Below, piece by piece: positions 35,179 through 45,404 of a stretch of 64,000 nucleotides of DNA. The stretch lies in NCBI RefSeq assembly GCF_002953715.1, contig NZ_CP025012.1, positions 558,001 through 622,000 on the forward strand, read 5' to 3'. Both the position numbers and the translations under genes were made by a program. Within the stretch, counting starts at the first letter, position 1. Every line of letters begins with the position of its first letter. The notes beneath the pieces are model-generated. The model was not told the DNA's origin. It saw nothing but the letters and a program-made list of their open reading frames with translations, and did no database searches. Source of the DNA: Rhizobium leguminosarum. GTDB taxonomy: Bacteria; Pseudomonadota; Alphaproteobacteria; Rhizobiales; Rhizobiaceae.

Positions 35179-37002
35179 ATGAAAAATTTGAAGATATCAA
35201 AGCAGCTCATATTGCTGGTCGTCGGCCTGATGATCGCCTTTGCGATCGCCACTTCCCTGCAGATCCGCTCCTCGGTCGATGCGATCTACAAGGAGCGCTA
35301 TGACATGCTCCGCGCCGAGGTTCAGTCGGCGGTCTCGGTTCTCAAAATCTACCAGGCAAAGGTGACTGCCGGCGAAATGACGCTGGAAGACGCCCAGAAG
35401 CAGGCCTACGCCACGGTCAATGCGATGAAATACGACCCCGATGGCTATTTCTTCGGCTATAGCTACGACATCCAGATGATGTTCCATTATGATGCCGCGA
35501 AAGTCGGTCAGGTCAACAAGGGCCAGCCGGACAGCAAAGGCAAGCTCTATCGCGAAGAGCTGGTCAAGCTCGGGCAGCAGGGCGGCGGTCTCGTCGAATA
35601 TTATTCCACAGCCAAACCGGGCCAGCCCGCTGGCGATTTTCGTAAGACGGCCTATGCACAGGCCTTCGATCCCTGGAAGGTCGTCGTCGTCACCGGCGTC
35701 TACATGGACGATCTCGATGCTCAGATAAACAGCACGATCCTGACCGCGCTCTCCGGCAGCATCGTCCTGTTCTTCCTTGCCATGACAGCCGCCTACGTCG
35801 TCATCCGCGGCATATCGGGACCTCTCAACAACGTCCATGCCGCCCTGCAGTCGGTCGCCGAAGAGGATGTTTCGATCACCATTCCGCATACCGGCATGAA
35901 CAACGAAGTCGGCATGATGGCGAAGGCGACGCAGTCACTGCAGGAAAAGATCAGGGAGCGTCATGCGATGTCGGATCGCGAGGCGGCCCAGCAGCTGGCG
36001 CTGGAAAGCGAGCGCGAAAACAATCTGCGCCAGCAGCAGGATGAGGCAACGCTGCAGGCGCGCGTGGTGACGACCATCGGCCAGGCGCTGGAGATGATTG
36101 CCCGCGGCGACCTCACCGTGCGCTGCGCCGATCTCGGCCAGAAGTATGCCGCCCTTCGCGACAACTTCAACGATGCGCTGTCGCATCTCGAAGCCGCCAT
36201 GGCCAAGGTCAGCGCCAAGGGCACCGATATCGGCACCAGCAAGGAAGAGATCCGCCGCGCTTCCAACGAGCTGTCGCAGCGCACCGAACGCCAGGCCGCC
36301 AGCCTCGAAGAAACCTCGGCGGCGCTCGATGAACTCACCGTCGCCGTCCGTCAGACGGCCGATGGCGCCCATGAGGCGAGCAAACGTGTCCACGCGGTTA
36401 GCACCGAGGCAACCCACAGCGATGCGATCGTCACCCAGGCAATCGAGGCGATGAGCGGCATCGAGAAATCGTCGTCGGAGATTACCAAGATCATCGGCGT
36501 CATCGACGAGATCGCCTTCCAGACCAACCTCTTGGCGCTGAATGCCGGCGTCGAGGCAGCCCGTGCCGGTGAATCCGGCAAGGGGTTTGCGGTCGTTGCC
36601 CAGGAAGTCCGTGAACTTGCCCAGCGTTCCGCCGCTGCGGCCAAGGAGATTAAGGACCAGATCGCCCGCTCCTCCAGCCAGGTGGATCATGGCGTCCGTC
36701 TGGTCGGCGAGGCTGGCGAGGCGCTGAAGCGCATCTCCGACCAGATCAAGGCCGCCAACGAGATCGTCGCCAAGATCGCCCACAGCGCCTCTGAGCAGGA
36801 TACGACGCTGCGTTCGATCTCCTCGTCGATGAACCAGCTCGACGCCGCCACCCAGCAGAACGCTGCCATGGCCGAAGAGACCACGGCATCGGCCGAGACG
36901 CTCGCCACCGATACCGACGAACTGATCGACCTCATTCGCGGCTTCCGAGTCAGTGGCGAAAGCGCTGCCCCGGCCATGCATCAAGGTCGCCGTGCCGCCT
37001 AA
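35179..37002 (+). CDS. Methyl-accepting chemotaxis protein with a Cache-type sensor
   Basis: 607 residues. A first membrane helix (8-28) precedes a periplasmic single-Cache-type sensor (about 35-180; YDPDGYFFGYSYD and AFDPWKVVVVTGVYMDD). A second helix (about 186-208) leads to HAMP and linker regions and a long signalling domain, whose conserved tip reads EIAFQTNLLALNAGVEAARAG near 443-464. The C-terminus ends in GRRAA with no CheR-binding pentapeptide. Small organic acids are common ligands of this sensor type, but the ligand here is unknown. Start ATG 35179 after GAGGCG. Confidence 0.93.
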   Translation: MKNLKISKQLILLVVGLMIAFAIATSLQIRSSVDAIYKERYDMLRAEVQSAVSVLKIYQAKVTAGEMTLEDAQKQAYATVNAMKYDPDGYFFGYSYDIQMMFHYDAAKVGQVNKGQPDSKGKLYREELVKLGQQGGGLVEYYSTAKPGQPAGDFRKTAYAQAFDPWKVVVVTGVYMDDLDAQINSTILTALSGSIVLFFLAMTAAYVVIRGISGPLNNVHAALQSVAEEDVSITIPHTGMNNEVGMMAKATQSLQEKIRERHAMSDREAAQQLALESERENNLRQQQDEATLQARVVTTIGQALEMIARGDLTVRCADLGQKYAALRDNFNDALSHLEAAMAKVSAKGTDIGTSKEEIRRASNELSQRTERQAASLEETSAALDELTVAVRQTADGAHEASKRVHAVSTEATHSDAIVTQAIEAMSGIEKSSSEITKIIGVIDEIAFQTNLLALNAGVEAARAGESGKGFAVVAQEVRELAQRSAAAAKEIKDQIARSSSQVDHGVRLVGEAGEALKRISDQIKAANEIVAKIAHSASEQDTTLRSISSSMNQLDAATQQNAAMAEETTASAETLATDTDELIDLIRGFRVSGESAAPAMHQGRRAA

Positions 37003-37044
37003 ACGGCGCGGGGACAATAAGAAATTTTATCACGAAATTCTTAG

Positions 37045-37075
37045 CGGCCGTCGGTTCTCCGGCGGCCGTGCCTTT
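37045..37075 (+). terminator. Terminator of the chemoreceptor gene
   Basis: Stem CGGCCGTCGG/CCGGCGGCCG with a TTCT loop (37045-37068), one wobble pair, followed by TGCCTTTTTA, just before the convergent DUF523 gene. Confidence 0.85.
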
Positions 37076-37081
37076 TTAGGC

Positions 37082-37570
37082 TCATTGCGCGATACGGTCG
37101 ATCAGCCGCTCGATCTCGTGATCGGAAAACACTTCGACACCGGCCGCTTTCAGCGCCGCCGCCGTCACGCCGGCGCCGGCCTGCTTGCGGCCGGAAAAGG
37201 TGCCGTCATAGATGAAACCGGATCCGCAGGACGGGCTGCCGTCGATGAGCAGCGCATAGCGGCAGTCGGCCCGCCTTGCGAGCGCCACGGCATTTTCTGC
37301 CGCCAGCAGGAACTCTTCCGTTAGGTCGGCGCCCGTCAGCTCGACAACCCGCGCCGTGCCGGCCAGCACATCCTCGCCGGTCGCAGCATTTCCAATCTCG
37401 GCCGGAGGGCGCGGCACCTTCATGCCCGCCGACATCTCCGGACAGATCGTCACCAGCCTACCCTCGGCCCGCCATGTCTCGATCACAGGATGAAGCAACG
37501 GCTTCGCCCGCCCGTCATAGCGGACGGCGTGCCCCATGAGACAGGCGCTGACGAGAATCTTGCTCTGCAT
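37082..37570 (-). CDS. DUF523-family protein
   Basis: 162 residues. It carries the family cysteines in LVSACLMGHAVRYDG, a TICPEMSAGM segment and GSPSCGSGFIYDG, and may bind an Fe-S cluster or metal. Function is not established. The start is ATG 37570 (MQSKILVSACL); ten upstream residues in the frame are not family-like. It is transcribed leftwards after glyS with a 57-bp gap, so the two may share a message. Confidence 0.87.
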   Translation of the reverse strand: MQSKILVSACLMGHAVRYDGRAKPLLHPVIETWRAEGRLVTICPEMSAGMKVPRPPAEIGNAATGEDVLAGTARVVELTGADLTEEFLLAAENAVALARRADCRYALLIDGSPSCGSGFIYDGTFSGRKQAGAGVTAAALKAAGVEVFSDHEIERLIDRIAQ

Positions 37571-37627
37571 GTCTCTTGAATAACGCCACGGCGGCGGCAA
37601 TGCCAGACCGCCGATGGCGGTCGAATA

Positions 37628-39742
37628 TCACCCCGAAATCTTCGAGAAATCCGCAACCGTCCCCGTCGCCTCGCGGATCAGCCGCAGCAGGGCGAGACGG
37701 TTGGCGCGGATGGCGGCGTCCTCGTCGTTGACGAGCACGTCTTCGAAGAAGCGGTCGACCGGGCCGCGCAGCTTGGAGAGCGCTTCCATTGCCGAGCGGA
37801 AGTCTTCCCCGGCGACGGCGTTCGACGCATCCTTCGAGGCACTGGAGATTGCGGCGAACAATTCCTTCTCGGCATCGAGCTTCAGAAGCGCTTGCGAAAC
37901 GCTGTCGGCGATCACGGTGCCCTTCTTTTCCTCGGCGGCGAGCAGCTGTGTCGCCCGCTTGGTGCCGGCGAGCAGGTTCTTGCCGTCCTCCGAGGTGATG
38001 AAGGCCGTCAGCGCTTCGACGCGGCGCGCCACCATCAACAGGTCGTCGGCATCTGAAGTCAGCACGGCGTCGATGAGATCGTGGCGGGCGCCCTGGTCGC
38101 GCAGATAGACCTTGAGGCGGTCGTGGAAGAAGGAGAGCAGGTCGCTATCCCTGGTCGTTGCCAGCAGCGGCAGGCGGATCCTTCGCTCCAAGAGGATCCT
38201 GACGACACCGAGCGCTGCCCGCCGCAGCGCAAACGGATCCTTCGACCCTGTCGGCTTTTCATCGATCGCCCAGAAGCCGATCAACGTATCGAGCTTGTCG
38301 GCAAGGGCGATGGTGATCGCCACTTTGTCCTCCGGCACGCGGTCCGACGGACCCTGCGGCTTGTAGTGATCCTCGATCGCTGCGGCAACGGAGGCGTCCT
38401 CACCCTGCAGCACCGCATATTTGCGGCCCATCAAGCCCTGCAGCTCCGGGAATTCGCCGACGGCTTCGGTGCGCAGATCGGCCTTGGCGAGTACGGCGGC
38501 GCGATCGACGAGGGCCGCATCCGCACCAGTTATCTTCGCCAATTCCTTGGCCAGTGCGCGGATGCGGGCGACGCGCGCGCCCTGTGTGCCGAGTTTGGCA
38601 TGGAAGGTCACGTCAAGCGCATCGAGCTTGGCCATGCGCTGGTCGAGCGGCTTCTTGATGTCGAGGCCGAACTTTGCCGCCGACGCCGTCAGCGTCTCGA
38701 GATCCGGCAGATTGCCCTGGTCGCGCTTCCAGAAATGCAGCGCATCCGAAAGCCGGGCCCGCACCACCTTGCCGTTGCCGTGGACGATTTCCTTGCCGCC
38801 GTCTTTCGCCTGGATATTGGAGACGAGGATGAACTTGTTCGACAGCGTTTCGCCACCCTGCGGCCGCGTCACGAAACACTTTTGGTTGGTCTTGATCGTC
38901 AGCCGGATGATTTCGGAGGGGATCGAGAGATAATCCTCCTCGAAACTGCCCATCAGCACCTGCGGCCATTCGACAAGGCCGGAGACTTCCTCCAGCAGGC
39001 CTTCGTCTTCCACCAGCTCCAGCCCGTTGGCAAAGGCGATGTCGCGGGCGTCGTGCAGGATGATGTCCTTGCGCCGCTCGGCATCGAGGATGACCTTCGC
39101 CTTTTCCAAGTTCGCCGCATAATCGTCGAAGCGCCGCACGGTGATCGCCTCCGGCGCATGGAAGCGGTGGCCATAGGTGATGTTGGACGCGGTGATGCCG
39201 TCGATCTCGAAGGGGATGACGGTTGTCTCTTCATGCTCCGGGCCGAAAGTGCAGACGATCGACTGCAACGGCCGCACCCAGCGCAGCGCACCGGGCTTGG
39301 ACGAGGCCTTGCCCCAGCGCATCGATTTCGGCCAGGGAAAATCGCGGATGATGCCGGGCATGATATCGCTGACGATCTCTTCCGTCGCGCGGCCGGGCTT
39401 GGAGATGACCGCGACGTAGAAATCGCCCTTCTTCGGATCGCTCACCACCTGCGCCTCGGAGATCGAGGACAATCCTGCGCCGCGCAGAAAACCTTCGATC
39501 GCCTTCTCGTTGGCGTCGGTGCGCGGTCCCTTGCGTTCCTCGCGCACATCGGCCGAGCGCGCCGTCAGGCCGTGGATGTCGAGCGCAAGCCGCCGCGGCG
39601 TCCAGTATTCGCGCGCGCCCTCGTAGGACAGGCCCGCTTCGACAAGCGCATCGGTGACGAGCTTCTTCAGGTCGCCGGCAGCCTTACGCTGCATGCGGGC
39701 CGGAATCTCTTCGGAGCGGAGTTCGAGAAGAAGGTTTGGCAT
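37628..39742 (-). CDS. glyS: Glycine--tRNA ligase beta subunit
   Basis: 704-residue beta subunit of the alpha2beta2 glycyl-tRNA synthetase, used for tRNA binding and editing-like functions. It begins [20 protein letters not shown] and contains FLRGAGLS and [15 protein letters not shown], all typical. It starts at ATG 39742 behind AAGGAAA and is divergent from the Tex gene. It is unusual in being about 10.6 kb from glyQ and in opposite orientation. Confidence 0.96.
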   Translation of the reverse strand: MPNLLLELRSEEIPARMQRKAAGDLKKLVTDALVEAGLSYEGAREYWTPRRLALDIHGLTARSADVREERKGPRTDANEKAIEGFLRGAGLSSISEAQVVSDPKKGDFYVAVISKPGRATEEIVSDIMPGIIRDFPWPKSMRWGKASSKPGALRWVRPLQSIVCTFGPEHEETTVIPFEIDGITASNITYGHRFHAPEAITVRRFDDYAANLEKAKVILDAERRKDIILHDARDIAFANGLELVEDEGLLEEVSGLVEWPQVLMGSFEEDYLSIPSEIIRLTIKTNQKCFVTRPQGGETLSNKFILVSNIQAKDGGKEIVHGNGKVVRARLSDALHFWKRDQGNLPDLETLTASAAKFGLDIKKPLDQRMAKLDALDVTFHAKLGTQGARVARIRALAKELAKITGADAALVDRAAVLAKADLRTEAVGEFPELQGLMGRKYAVLQGEDASVAAAIEDHYKPQGPSDRVPEDKVAITIALADKLDTLIGFWAIDEKPTGSKDPFALRRAALGVVRILLERRIRLPLLATTRDSDLLSFFHDRLKVYLRDQGARHDLIDAVLTSDADDLLMVARRVEALTAFITSEDGKNLLAGTKRATQLLAAEEKKGTVIADSVSQALLKLDAEKELFAAISSASKDASNAVAGEDFRSAMEALSKLRGPVDRFFEDVLVNDEDAAIRANRLALLRLIREATGTVADFSKISG

Positions 39743-39961
39743 GTCGAATTTCCTTGCCTCCCGCGACAGGGGAGGGATGGCATGGGCGCCGGGTCAAAAC
39801 GTTGCTTCTGCTAGCAAAGAATGGCGCATCTGCACAACCGCAAAATCGCCGCCTTTCCGGCATGCTTATCCTGTGGATCGGCGCTCGGCCGTAAACTCCA
39901 ACATTGCCTTGCCGCTTTTCGCCGCTATGGTCCCGCCACCTCTGACGAAACAGGAAATCCC

Positions 39962-42271
39962 ATGGCCGCAGACCTCCGTTTTCTCGCAGCCCGCATCTCC
40001 GCCGAAATCAACGCCCGGCCCGAACAGGCCAAAGCCGCCATCGAGCTGCTCGACGAGGGCGCCACCGTGCCCTTCATCGCCCGCTACCGCAAGGAAGTGA
40101 CGGGCGGGCTGGATGATACGCAGCTGCGCAATCTCGCCGAGCGGCTGGTCTATCTGCGCGAGCTCGAAGCCCGGCGCGACGCGATCGTCGAATCGATTAC
40201 CGGCCAGGGCAAGATGACCGACGAGCTGATGACCAAGGTCGCCGGCGCCGAAACCAAGGCCGAGCTTGAAGATCTCTATCTGCCCTACAAGCCGAAGCGC
40301 CGCACGCGGGCCGAAATCGCCCGTGAACGCGGCCTCGGTCCGCTCGCCGAGACGATCCTTGCCGACCGCGCCAGGGAACCGGCGGTCTTGGCCGAAGGCT
40401 TCCTCACAGCTGATGTGCCCGATGTGAAGACGGCGCTCGAAGGCGCGCGCGACATCATCGCCGAAGGCATTGCCGAAAATGCCGACCTGCTCGGCAAGTT
40501 GCGCGCCCATATGCGCCAGGCCTCGCTGCTGAAGGCGAAAGTCGTCGACGGCAAGCAGGCGACCGGCGAGAAGTTTTCGGATTATTTCGACCATTCCGAA
40601 CGCTGGGCGACCGCCCCCGGCCACCGCGCGCTCGCCATGCTGCGCGGCTGGAACGAGGAGGTGCTGACGCTGACGATCGAGGCCGACGCCGAGACGACCT
40701 CTCCGAACAAGCCGGTCGAACGCATGATCGTGGCGGCTTACGAGATCGGTACGAGCCGTCCCGGCGACCGCTGGCTGACGGAGGTCGCAAGCTGGACCTG
40801 GCGCGTCAAGCTTTCCATGTCGCTCTCGCTCGACCTGATGCGGGAACTACGCGAAAGGGCCGAAGAAGAAGCGATCCATGTCTTCGCCCGCAATCTCAAG
40901 GACCTGCTTTTGGCCGCACCCGCCGGCTCGCGCGCGACGATGGGTCTCGATCCCGGCATCCGCACCGGCGTCAAGGTCGCCGTCGTCGACGGCACCGGCA
41001 AGGTGGTGGCGACATCGACCGTCTATCCCTTCCAGCCGAGGAATGACGTGCGCGGCGCCCAGGTCGAGCTCGCATCGCTGGTCCGCAAGCATAATGTCGA
41101 GCTGATCTCGATCGGCAATGGCACCGGCAGCCGCGAAACCGAAAAGCTGGTGGCCGACATGCTGGCCGAGCTGCCGGCGCCGAAGCCGACCAAGGTCATC
41201 GTGTCGGAAGCCGGCGCCTCGGTCTATTCCGCCTCGGCGACCGCAGCGGCAGAATTCCCTGATCTCGACGTGTCGCTGCGCGGCGCCGTCTCCATCGCGC
41301 GGCGCCTGCAGGATCCACTCGCCGAACTCGTCAAGATCGAGCCGAAGTCGATCGGCGTCGGCCAGTATCAGCACGACGTCGACCAGCAGAAGCTGTCGCG
41401 TTCGCTCGATGCGGTGGTGGAAGATGCGGTGAATGCCGTCGGTGTCGATCTCAACACCGCGTCTGCGCCGCTGCTGTCGCGCGTCTCCGGCCTCGGCCCG
41501 TCGATCGCCGACGCCATCGTCCGCCACCGCGACAGCGAAGGCCGTTTCGAGACGCGAAAGGATCTGCTGAAGGTCGCCCGCCTCGGCGGCCGCACTTTCG
41601 AGCAATGCGCCGGCTTCCTGCGCATTCCCAACGGCAAGGAGCCGCTCGATTCCTCCTCGGTGCATCCGGAGGCTTACGGCGTTGCCAAGAAGATCGTCGC
41701 CGCCTGTGGCCGCGATCTGCGCGCGCTGATGGGCGACAGCGCGGTGTTGAAATCGGTTGATCCGCGCCAGTTCATCGACGAGAAATTCGGTCTGCCGACG
41801 GTCAAAGACATCATCGCGGAGCTGGAAAAGCCCGGCCGCGACCCGCGTCCGAGCTTCAAGACCGCGACCTTTGCCGAGGGCGTCAACGAAATTTCCGACC
41901 TCAAGCCCGGTATGGTGCTGGAAGGCACGGTGACCAATGTCGCCGCCTTCGGCGCCTTCGTCGATATCGGCGTGCACCAGGATGGTCTGGTGCATGTCTC
42001 CCAGCTTGCCGATCGCTTCGTCAAGGATCCCCACGAGGTCGTCAAGGCGGGCGATGTCGTCAAGGTGCGGGTTGTCGAAGTCGATGCCAAGCGCAAGCGC
42101 ATCGGTCTTTCCATGCGACGCGATGACGGCTCATCAGCGCCGCCGCCGCGTGGTGATTCTCGCCCAAGCCAAGGGTCGCGGCCGCAGAACGAGCGCCGGC
42201 CCGCGGCTCAGAAACCGGAAAGCCAAGGCGCATTCGGCGCGGCACTTGCCGAAGCCATGAAGCGAAAATAA
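39962..42271 (+). CDS. Tex-family RNA-binding transcription accessory protein
   Basis: 769 residues. An N-terminal Tex domain ([24 protein letters not shown]) is followed by a YqgF/RNase H-like fold (from about 326, [17 protein letters not shown]). Helix-hairpin-helix segments lie around 490-560. An S1 RNA-binding domain spans about 643-720 ([20 protein letters not shown]). The tail is a disordered Pro/Arg/Gln region. Tex is thought to act in transcription and RNA handling. The open frame extends 47 codons upstream, but ATG 39962 has AGGAAA and gives the normal start. Confidence 0.94.
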   Translation: MAADLRFLAARISAEINARPEQAKAAIELLDEGATVPFIARYRKEVTGGLDDTQLRNLAERLVYLRELEARRDAIVESITGQGKMTDELMTKVAGAETKAELEDLYLPYKPKRRTRAEIARERGLGPLAETILADRAREPAVLAEGFLTADVPDVKTALEGARDIIAEGIAENADLLGKLRAHMRQASLLKAKVVDGKQATGEKFSDYFDHSERWATAPGHRALAMLRGWNEEVLTLTIEADAETTSPNKPVERMIVAAYEIGTSRPGDRWLTEVASWTWRVKLSMSLSLDLMRELRERAEEEAIHVFARNLKDLLLAAPAGSRATMGLDPGIRTGVKVAVVDGTGKVVATSTVYPFQPRNDVRGAQVELASLVRKHNVELISIGNGTGSRETEKLVADMLAELPAPKPTKVIVSEAGASVYSASATAAAEFPDLDVSLRGAVSIARRLQDPLAELVKIEPKSIGVGQYQHDVDQQKLSRSLDAVVEDAVNAVGVDLNTASAPLLSRVSGLGPSIADAIVRHRDSEGRFETRKDLLKVARLGGRTFEQCAGFLRIPNGKEPLDSSSVHPEAYGVAKKIVAACGRDLRALMGDSAVLKSVDPRQFIDEKFGLPTVKDIIAELEKPGRDPRPSFKTATFAEGVNEISDLKPGMVLEGTVTNVAAFGAFVDIGVHQDGLVHVSQLADRFVKDPHEVVKAGDVVKVRVVEVDAKRKRIGLSMRRDDGSSAPPPRGDSRPSQGSRPQNERRPAAQKPESQGAFGAALAEAMKRK

Positions 42272-42371
42272 GGGTTTAGCTGGCGTTTCGGCAAAAATGC
42301 AACAGTTTGGCAGCGTTCTGTAAAGAGTGCTAAATCCAGCGCTTGTATGGCGAAAGAGAGCCACTAAGTTG

Positions 42372-42391
42372 ATGTGACCATCCTGTCACAT
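42372..42391. promoter_or_regulatory. Perfect inverted repeat just before the cfa start
   Basis: ATGTGAC-N6-GTCACAT, 20 bp, ending 13 bases before the cfa ATG. It looks like an operator or leader hairpin. The TGTGA/TCACA half-sites are eight bases apart instead of six, so a standard CRP site does not fit. Confidence 0.55.
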
Positions 42392-42404
42392 TTGCGAGGC
42401 GTCC

Positions 42405-43664
42405 ATGGCGTCGGCATTCTTATCGATCGTCCAGCAAATCGTCCGCAAGGGTTCGTTGAAACTTACCCTTGCCAATGGCGAAACCCATACTATCGGCGAC
42501 GGCACGGGTGAAACCGTTGTCGCCCGCCTTGCCGATCAGGAGGCCGAGGACGCCATCCGGCGCGACCCGACCATGAAGCTCGGCGAAATGTACATGCAAG
42601 GCCGGTTCATTCTCGAACAGGGCAACATTTACGATTTCCTGTCGCTGGTGAAACAGAACACCACCAACGAAATCTTCGATTTCAAGATGGCGGCACTGCT
42701 CCTCGGCCGCATTGCCTGGCAACAGCTGAAGAGCCGCGTGCCGGTCAATCGCAACAAGCACAATGTCGCCCATCATTACGACCTGTCTGCCAAGCTCTTC
42801 GATCTTTTCCTCGACGAGGACTGGCAATATTCCTGCGCCTATTTCGAGCCGCCGGGAATTGGTCTCGACGAGGCGCAGCTCGCCAAGAAGCGCCATATCG
42901 CCGCCAAGCTTCTGCTCGAGCCGAACCAGCGTATCCTGGAGATCGGCTCCGGCTGGGGCGGCATGGGCATGTACCTGACGGAGGCGACCGACGGGGCCGA
43001 TTTCACCGGCATCACGCTGAGCGAGGAACAGCTCAAGGTCTCGCGTGCGCGCGCCGAAAAGCGCGGCCTTGCCGACCGTGTGCGTTTCGAACTGCAGGAC
43101 TACCGCACCATGACGGGCAGGAAGTTCGACCGCATCGTCTCGGTCGGCATGTTCGAACATGTCGGTATCGGCAATTACGGCAATTTCTTCCGCAAGGTAT
43201 CGGACCTGCTCGATGACGACGGCGTCATGGTGCTGCATTCGATCGGCCGTCCGAAGCCGAGCTTCGGCACCAATGCCTTCATCGAGAAGTACATCTTCCC
43301 GGGCGGCTACATCCCTTCCGTCGGCGAGGTCGTGCCGCCGCTTGAGAAGGCCGGGCTGCTGGTCAAGGATATCGAAATCCTGCCGATGCATTATGCCTAT
43401 ACGCTGCGCCATTGGCGCGAGCGTTTCGTGGCGCGCAAGGCCGAAGCGGTGGCGCTTTACGACGAGCAATTCTTCCGCATGTGGGAATTTTATCTGGCCG
43501 GTTCCGAGGTGGGCTTCCGCTGGGACGAACTCTTCATCTTGCAGATCCAGGTCGCCAAGAACCAGTTCGCCGTTCCCGACAATCGCAATTACATCGCCCG
43601 CAACGAAGCCAAGCTGAAGGAATTCGAGGCGAGGCGCGCACCGTTGGAAAAGGTGACGTTCTGA
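42405..43664 (+). CDS. cfa: Cyclopropane-fatty-acyl-phospholipid synthase
   Basis: 419-residue SAM-dependent enzyme that adds a methylene bridge to unsaturated membrane lipid chains. The SAM-binding motif EIGSGWGGMGMYL is near residue 180. Other conserved stretches are NVAHHYDLSAKLFDLFLD, YSCAYFEPP and GMFEHVGIGNY. N-terminal lipid-binding region present. A perfect inverted repeat precedes the start. Rhizobia often have two CFA synthases, and this sequence cannot say which is which. Confidence 0.95.
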   Translation: MASAFLSIVQQIVRKGSLKLTLANGETHTIGDGTGETVVARLADQEAEDAIRRDPTMKLGEMYMQGRFILEQGNIYDFLSLVKQNTTNEIFDFKMAALLLGRIAWQQLKSRVPVNRNKHNVAHHYDLSAKLFDLFLDEDWQYSCAYFEPPGIGLDEAQLAKKRHIAAKLLLEPNQRILEIGSGWGGMGMYLTEATDGADFTGITLSEEQLKVSRARAEKRGLADRVRFELQDYRTMTGRKFDRIVSVGMFEHVGIGNYGNFFRKVSDLLDDDGVMVLHSIGRPKPSFGTNAFIEKYIFPGGYIPSVGEVVPPLEKAGLLVKDIEILPMHYAYTLRHWRERFVARKAEAVALYDEQFFRMWEFYLAGSEVGFRWDELFILQIQVAKNQFAVPDNRNYIARNEAKLKEFEARRAPLEKVTF

Positions 43665-43731
43665 TCCCGCGGAAGTGCCGCTTCCGCTCGCGGTTTTGCC
43701 GAGGAGCCGGTTCTCATGAAAGGACGTGCCG

Positions 43732-44313
43732 ATGAGCAATGCGTTTCCCGAGATCTACCTGGTCCGCCACGGTGAAACCGAATGGAGCCTGTCCGGGCGC
43801 CATACCGGACGCAGCGATATTCCCTTGACGGCGAATGGCGAGGCCGCCGCCCGCCAACTCGCCGACCGGCTGGCGGGACTTACCTTCTCCGCCGTCTGGT
43901 CGAGCCCGTCCGAGCGCGCCCGCAAGACCTGCGCGCTTGCCGGATTCGGATCGGGCGCGGTGATCAAGGACGATCTCGCCGAATGGGACTATGGCGCTTA
44001 TGAAGGCATCACCACCAAGGCGATCCTTGCGGACCGCCCCGGTTGGCAGCTCTTTCGCGATGGTTGCCCGAATGGCGAGTTCGCCGCCGATGTCGGCGCC
44101 CGCGCAGACGCCGTCATCCATGCGCTTCGCGAAACGGCCGGCACCATTCTGATCTTCTCGAGTTCGCATTTCCTGCGCGTCCTCGCCGCCCGCTGGCTCG
44201 GCCTGCCGGCGGAAGACGGCTCCCGTTTCGTGCTCGATACGGCCAGCATCAGCGTGCTCGGCTACGAGCACGATCTGACCGAACCGGTCATCCGCCGCTG
44301 GAACCAGCGTTAG
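43732..44313 (+). CDS. Histidine phosphatase (phosphoglycerate mutase-like)
   Basis: 193 residues of the histidine phosphatase superfamily, with the RHGETEW motif near residue 15 holding the phosphorylated histidine and arginine. The second arginine is in SSPSERARKT and the second histidine in SSSHFLRVLAARW. Substrate unknown; both sugar phosphatases and cofactor-dependent mutases share the fold. ATG 43732 is preferred over the GTG at 43726 since AAAGGA lies seven bases upstream of it. It may be co-transcribed with cfa. Confidence 0.88.
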   Translation: MSNAFPEIYLVRHGETEWSLSGRHTGRSDIPLTANGEAAARQLADRLAGLTFSAVWSSPSERARKTCALAGFGSGAVIKDDLAEWDYGAYEGITTKAILADRPGWQLFRDGCPNGEFAADVGARADAVIHALRETAGTILIFSSSHFLRVLAARWLGLPAEDGSRFVLDTASISVLGYEHDLTEPVIRRWNQR

Positions 44314-44441
44314 CGCGGGCATCCGTCATTTTTGCCTGTGTCATCTCGCTGCCGTGGTTAACATTGGGGTAACGAGATCAGGATAAATGTAGCAAACGCC
44401 GCCCTCCGCGGCTTTGTTTTTGCGTTTTCTGGAGTGCGGAC

Positions 44442-45254
44442 GTGTCTCATCGATCAGTCGTATCGATCTCTTTGGCTATTGCCCTTTTATCTGCTGGCTC
44501 AGTGGCCGCCCAGGAAAGCGGCCAGCACTTCTGGTCCGGCGACTGGTATCTGAGCGTCGGCGTTGCCGGCTTTTCCGCCCCGAAATTCGAGGGCTCGTCG
44601 CATAATGAATTCAAGTTCAGCCCGCTGATCTCGGTCGGCCGCCAAGGCGCCGGGCCGCGTTTTTCCTCGCGCAACGACAATCCCTCCTTCGCTCTCATCG
44701 ACAAGGGCGCCTTCCGGGCCGGCATCGTCGGCAAATTCGTGCCGTCGCGCGATGACGGCGACAGCAGCGATCTGAAGGGCTTGAAGAAGGTCAAATGGGG
44801 GGCGGAAGCCGGCGCTTTCCTAGAAGTCTACCCCACAGATTTCCTTCGCGCCCGCGCCGAAGTCCGCCAGGGCCTCCGCTCGCATGACGGTATCGTCGCC
44901 GATCTCGCGGTCGATGCCTTCACCGATATCGCGCCCGACCTGCAACTGTCGGGCGGCCCGCGCGCGACATTCGCCACCAGCGGCTACTACGACGCCTATT
45001 ACGGCGTTAACGCCAAGCAGGCGGCGGCAAGCGGCCTTGATCCCTATAAGCCCGCATCGGGCATCCAGTCCTATGGCGCCGGCACGGCGCTGACCTGGAA
45101 GGCGACGGAAAACCTCTCGGCCAGTTCCTTCCTCGAATATAAGCGGCTGGCAGGCCCTGCCGCCGACAGCAGCCTCGTGCGCGACCGCGGCTCGAAGAAC
45201 CAGGTCCTGATCGGTGTCTCGGCGACCTATAAGTTCAATTTCTCGCTGCAGTGA
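44442..45254 (+). CDS. MipA/OmpV-family outer membrane protein
   Basis: 270 residues with a signal peptide (SISLAIALLSAGSVAAQES). It then forms a beta-barrel-like protein typical of MipA/OmpV: SGDWYLSVGVAGFSAPKFEGS near the start and a C-terminal strand ending VSATYKFNFSLQ. GTG 44442 is seven bases after GGAG. It probably forms an outer-membrane scaffold or small porin. It stands alone between the phosphatase and ubiA. Confidence 0.87.
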   Translation: MSHRSVVSISLAIALLSAGSVAAQESGQHFWSGDWYLSVGVAGFSAPKFEGSSHNEFKFSPLISVGRQGAGPRFSSRNDNPSFALIDKGAFRAGIVGKFVPSRDDGDSSDLKGLKKVKWGAEAGAFLEVYPTDFLRARAEVRQGLRSHDGIVADLAVDAFTDIAPDLQLSGGPRATFATSGYYDAYYGVNAKQAAASGLDPYKPASGIQSYGAGTALTWKATENLSASSFLEYKRLAGPAADSSLVRDRGSKNQVLIGVSATYKFNFSLQ

Positions 45255-45404
45255 TTGACCGCGCCGCGGGTCCTTTCAGACGAGTGGCGCTGTAACCATA
45301 TGAATTGCAAAATAATTTCATCCCTGGATCGATTCTGATCTAAGGAATGATGCAAGTGGCAGTGCAATGATCGCTTCTTGACCGGATCGGCGGCCCGCCG
45401 CTAG

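Noticed and set aside
42373..42390. CRP/FNR binding site before cfa
   Set aside because: TGTGA and TCACA are eight bases apart rather than six, and no FNR-type TTGAT/ATCAA pair is present.
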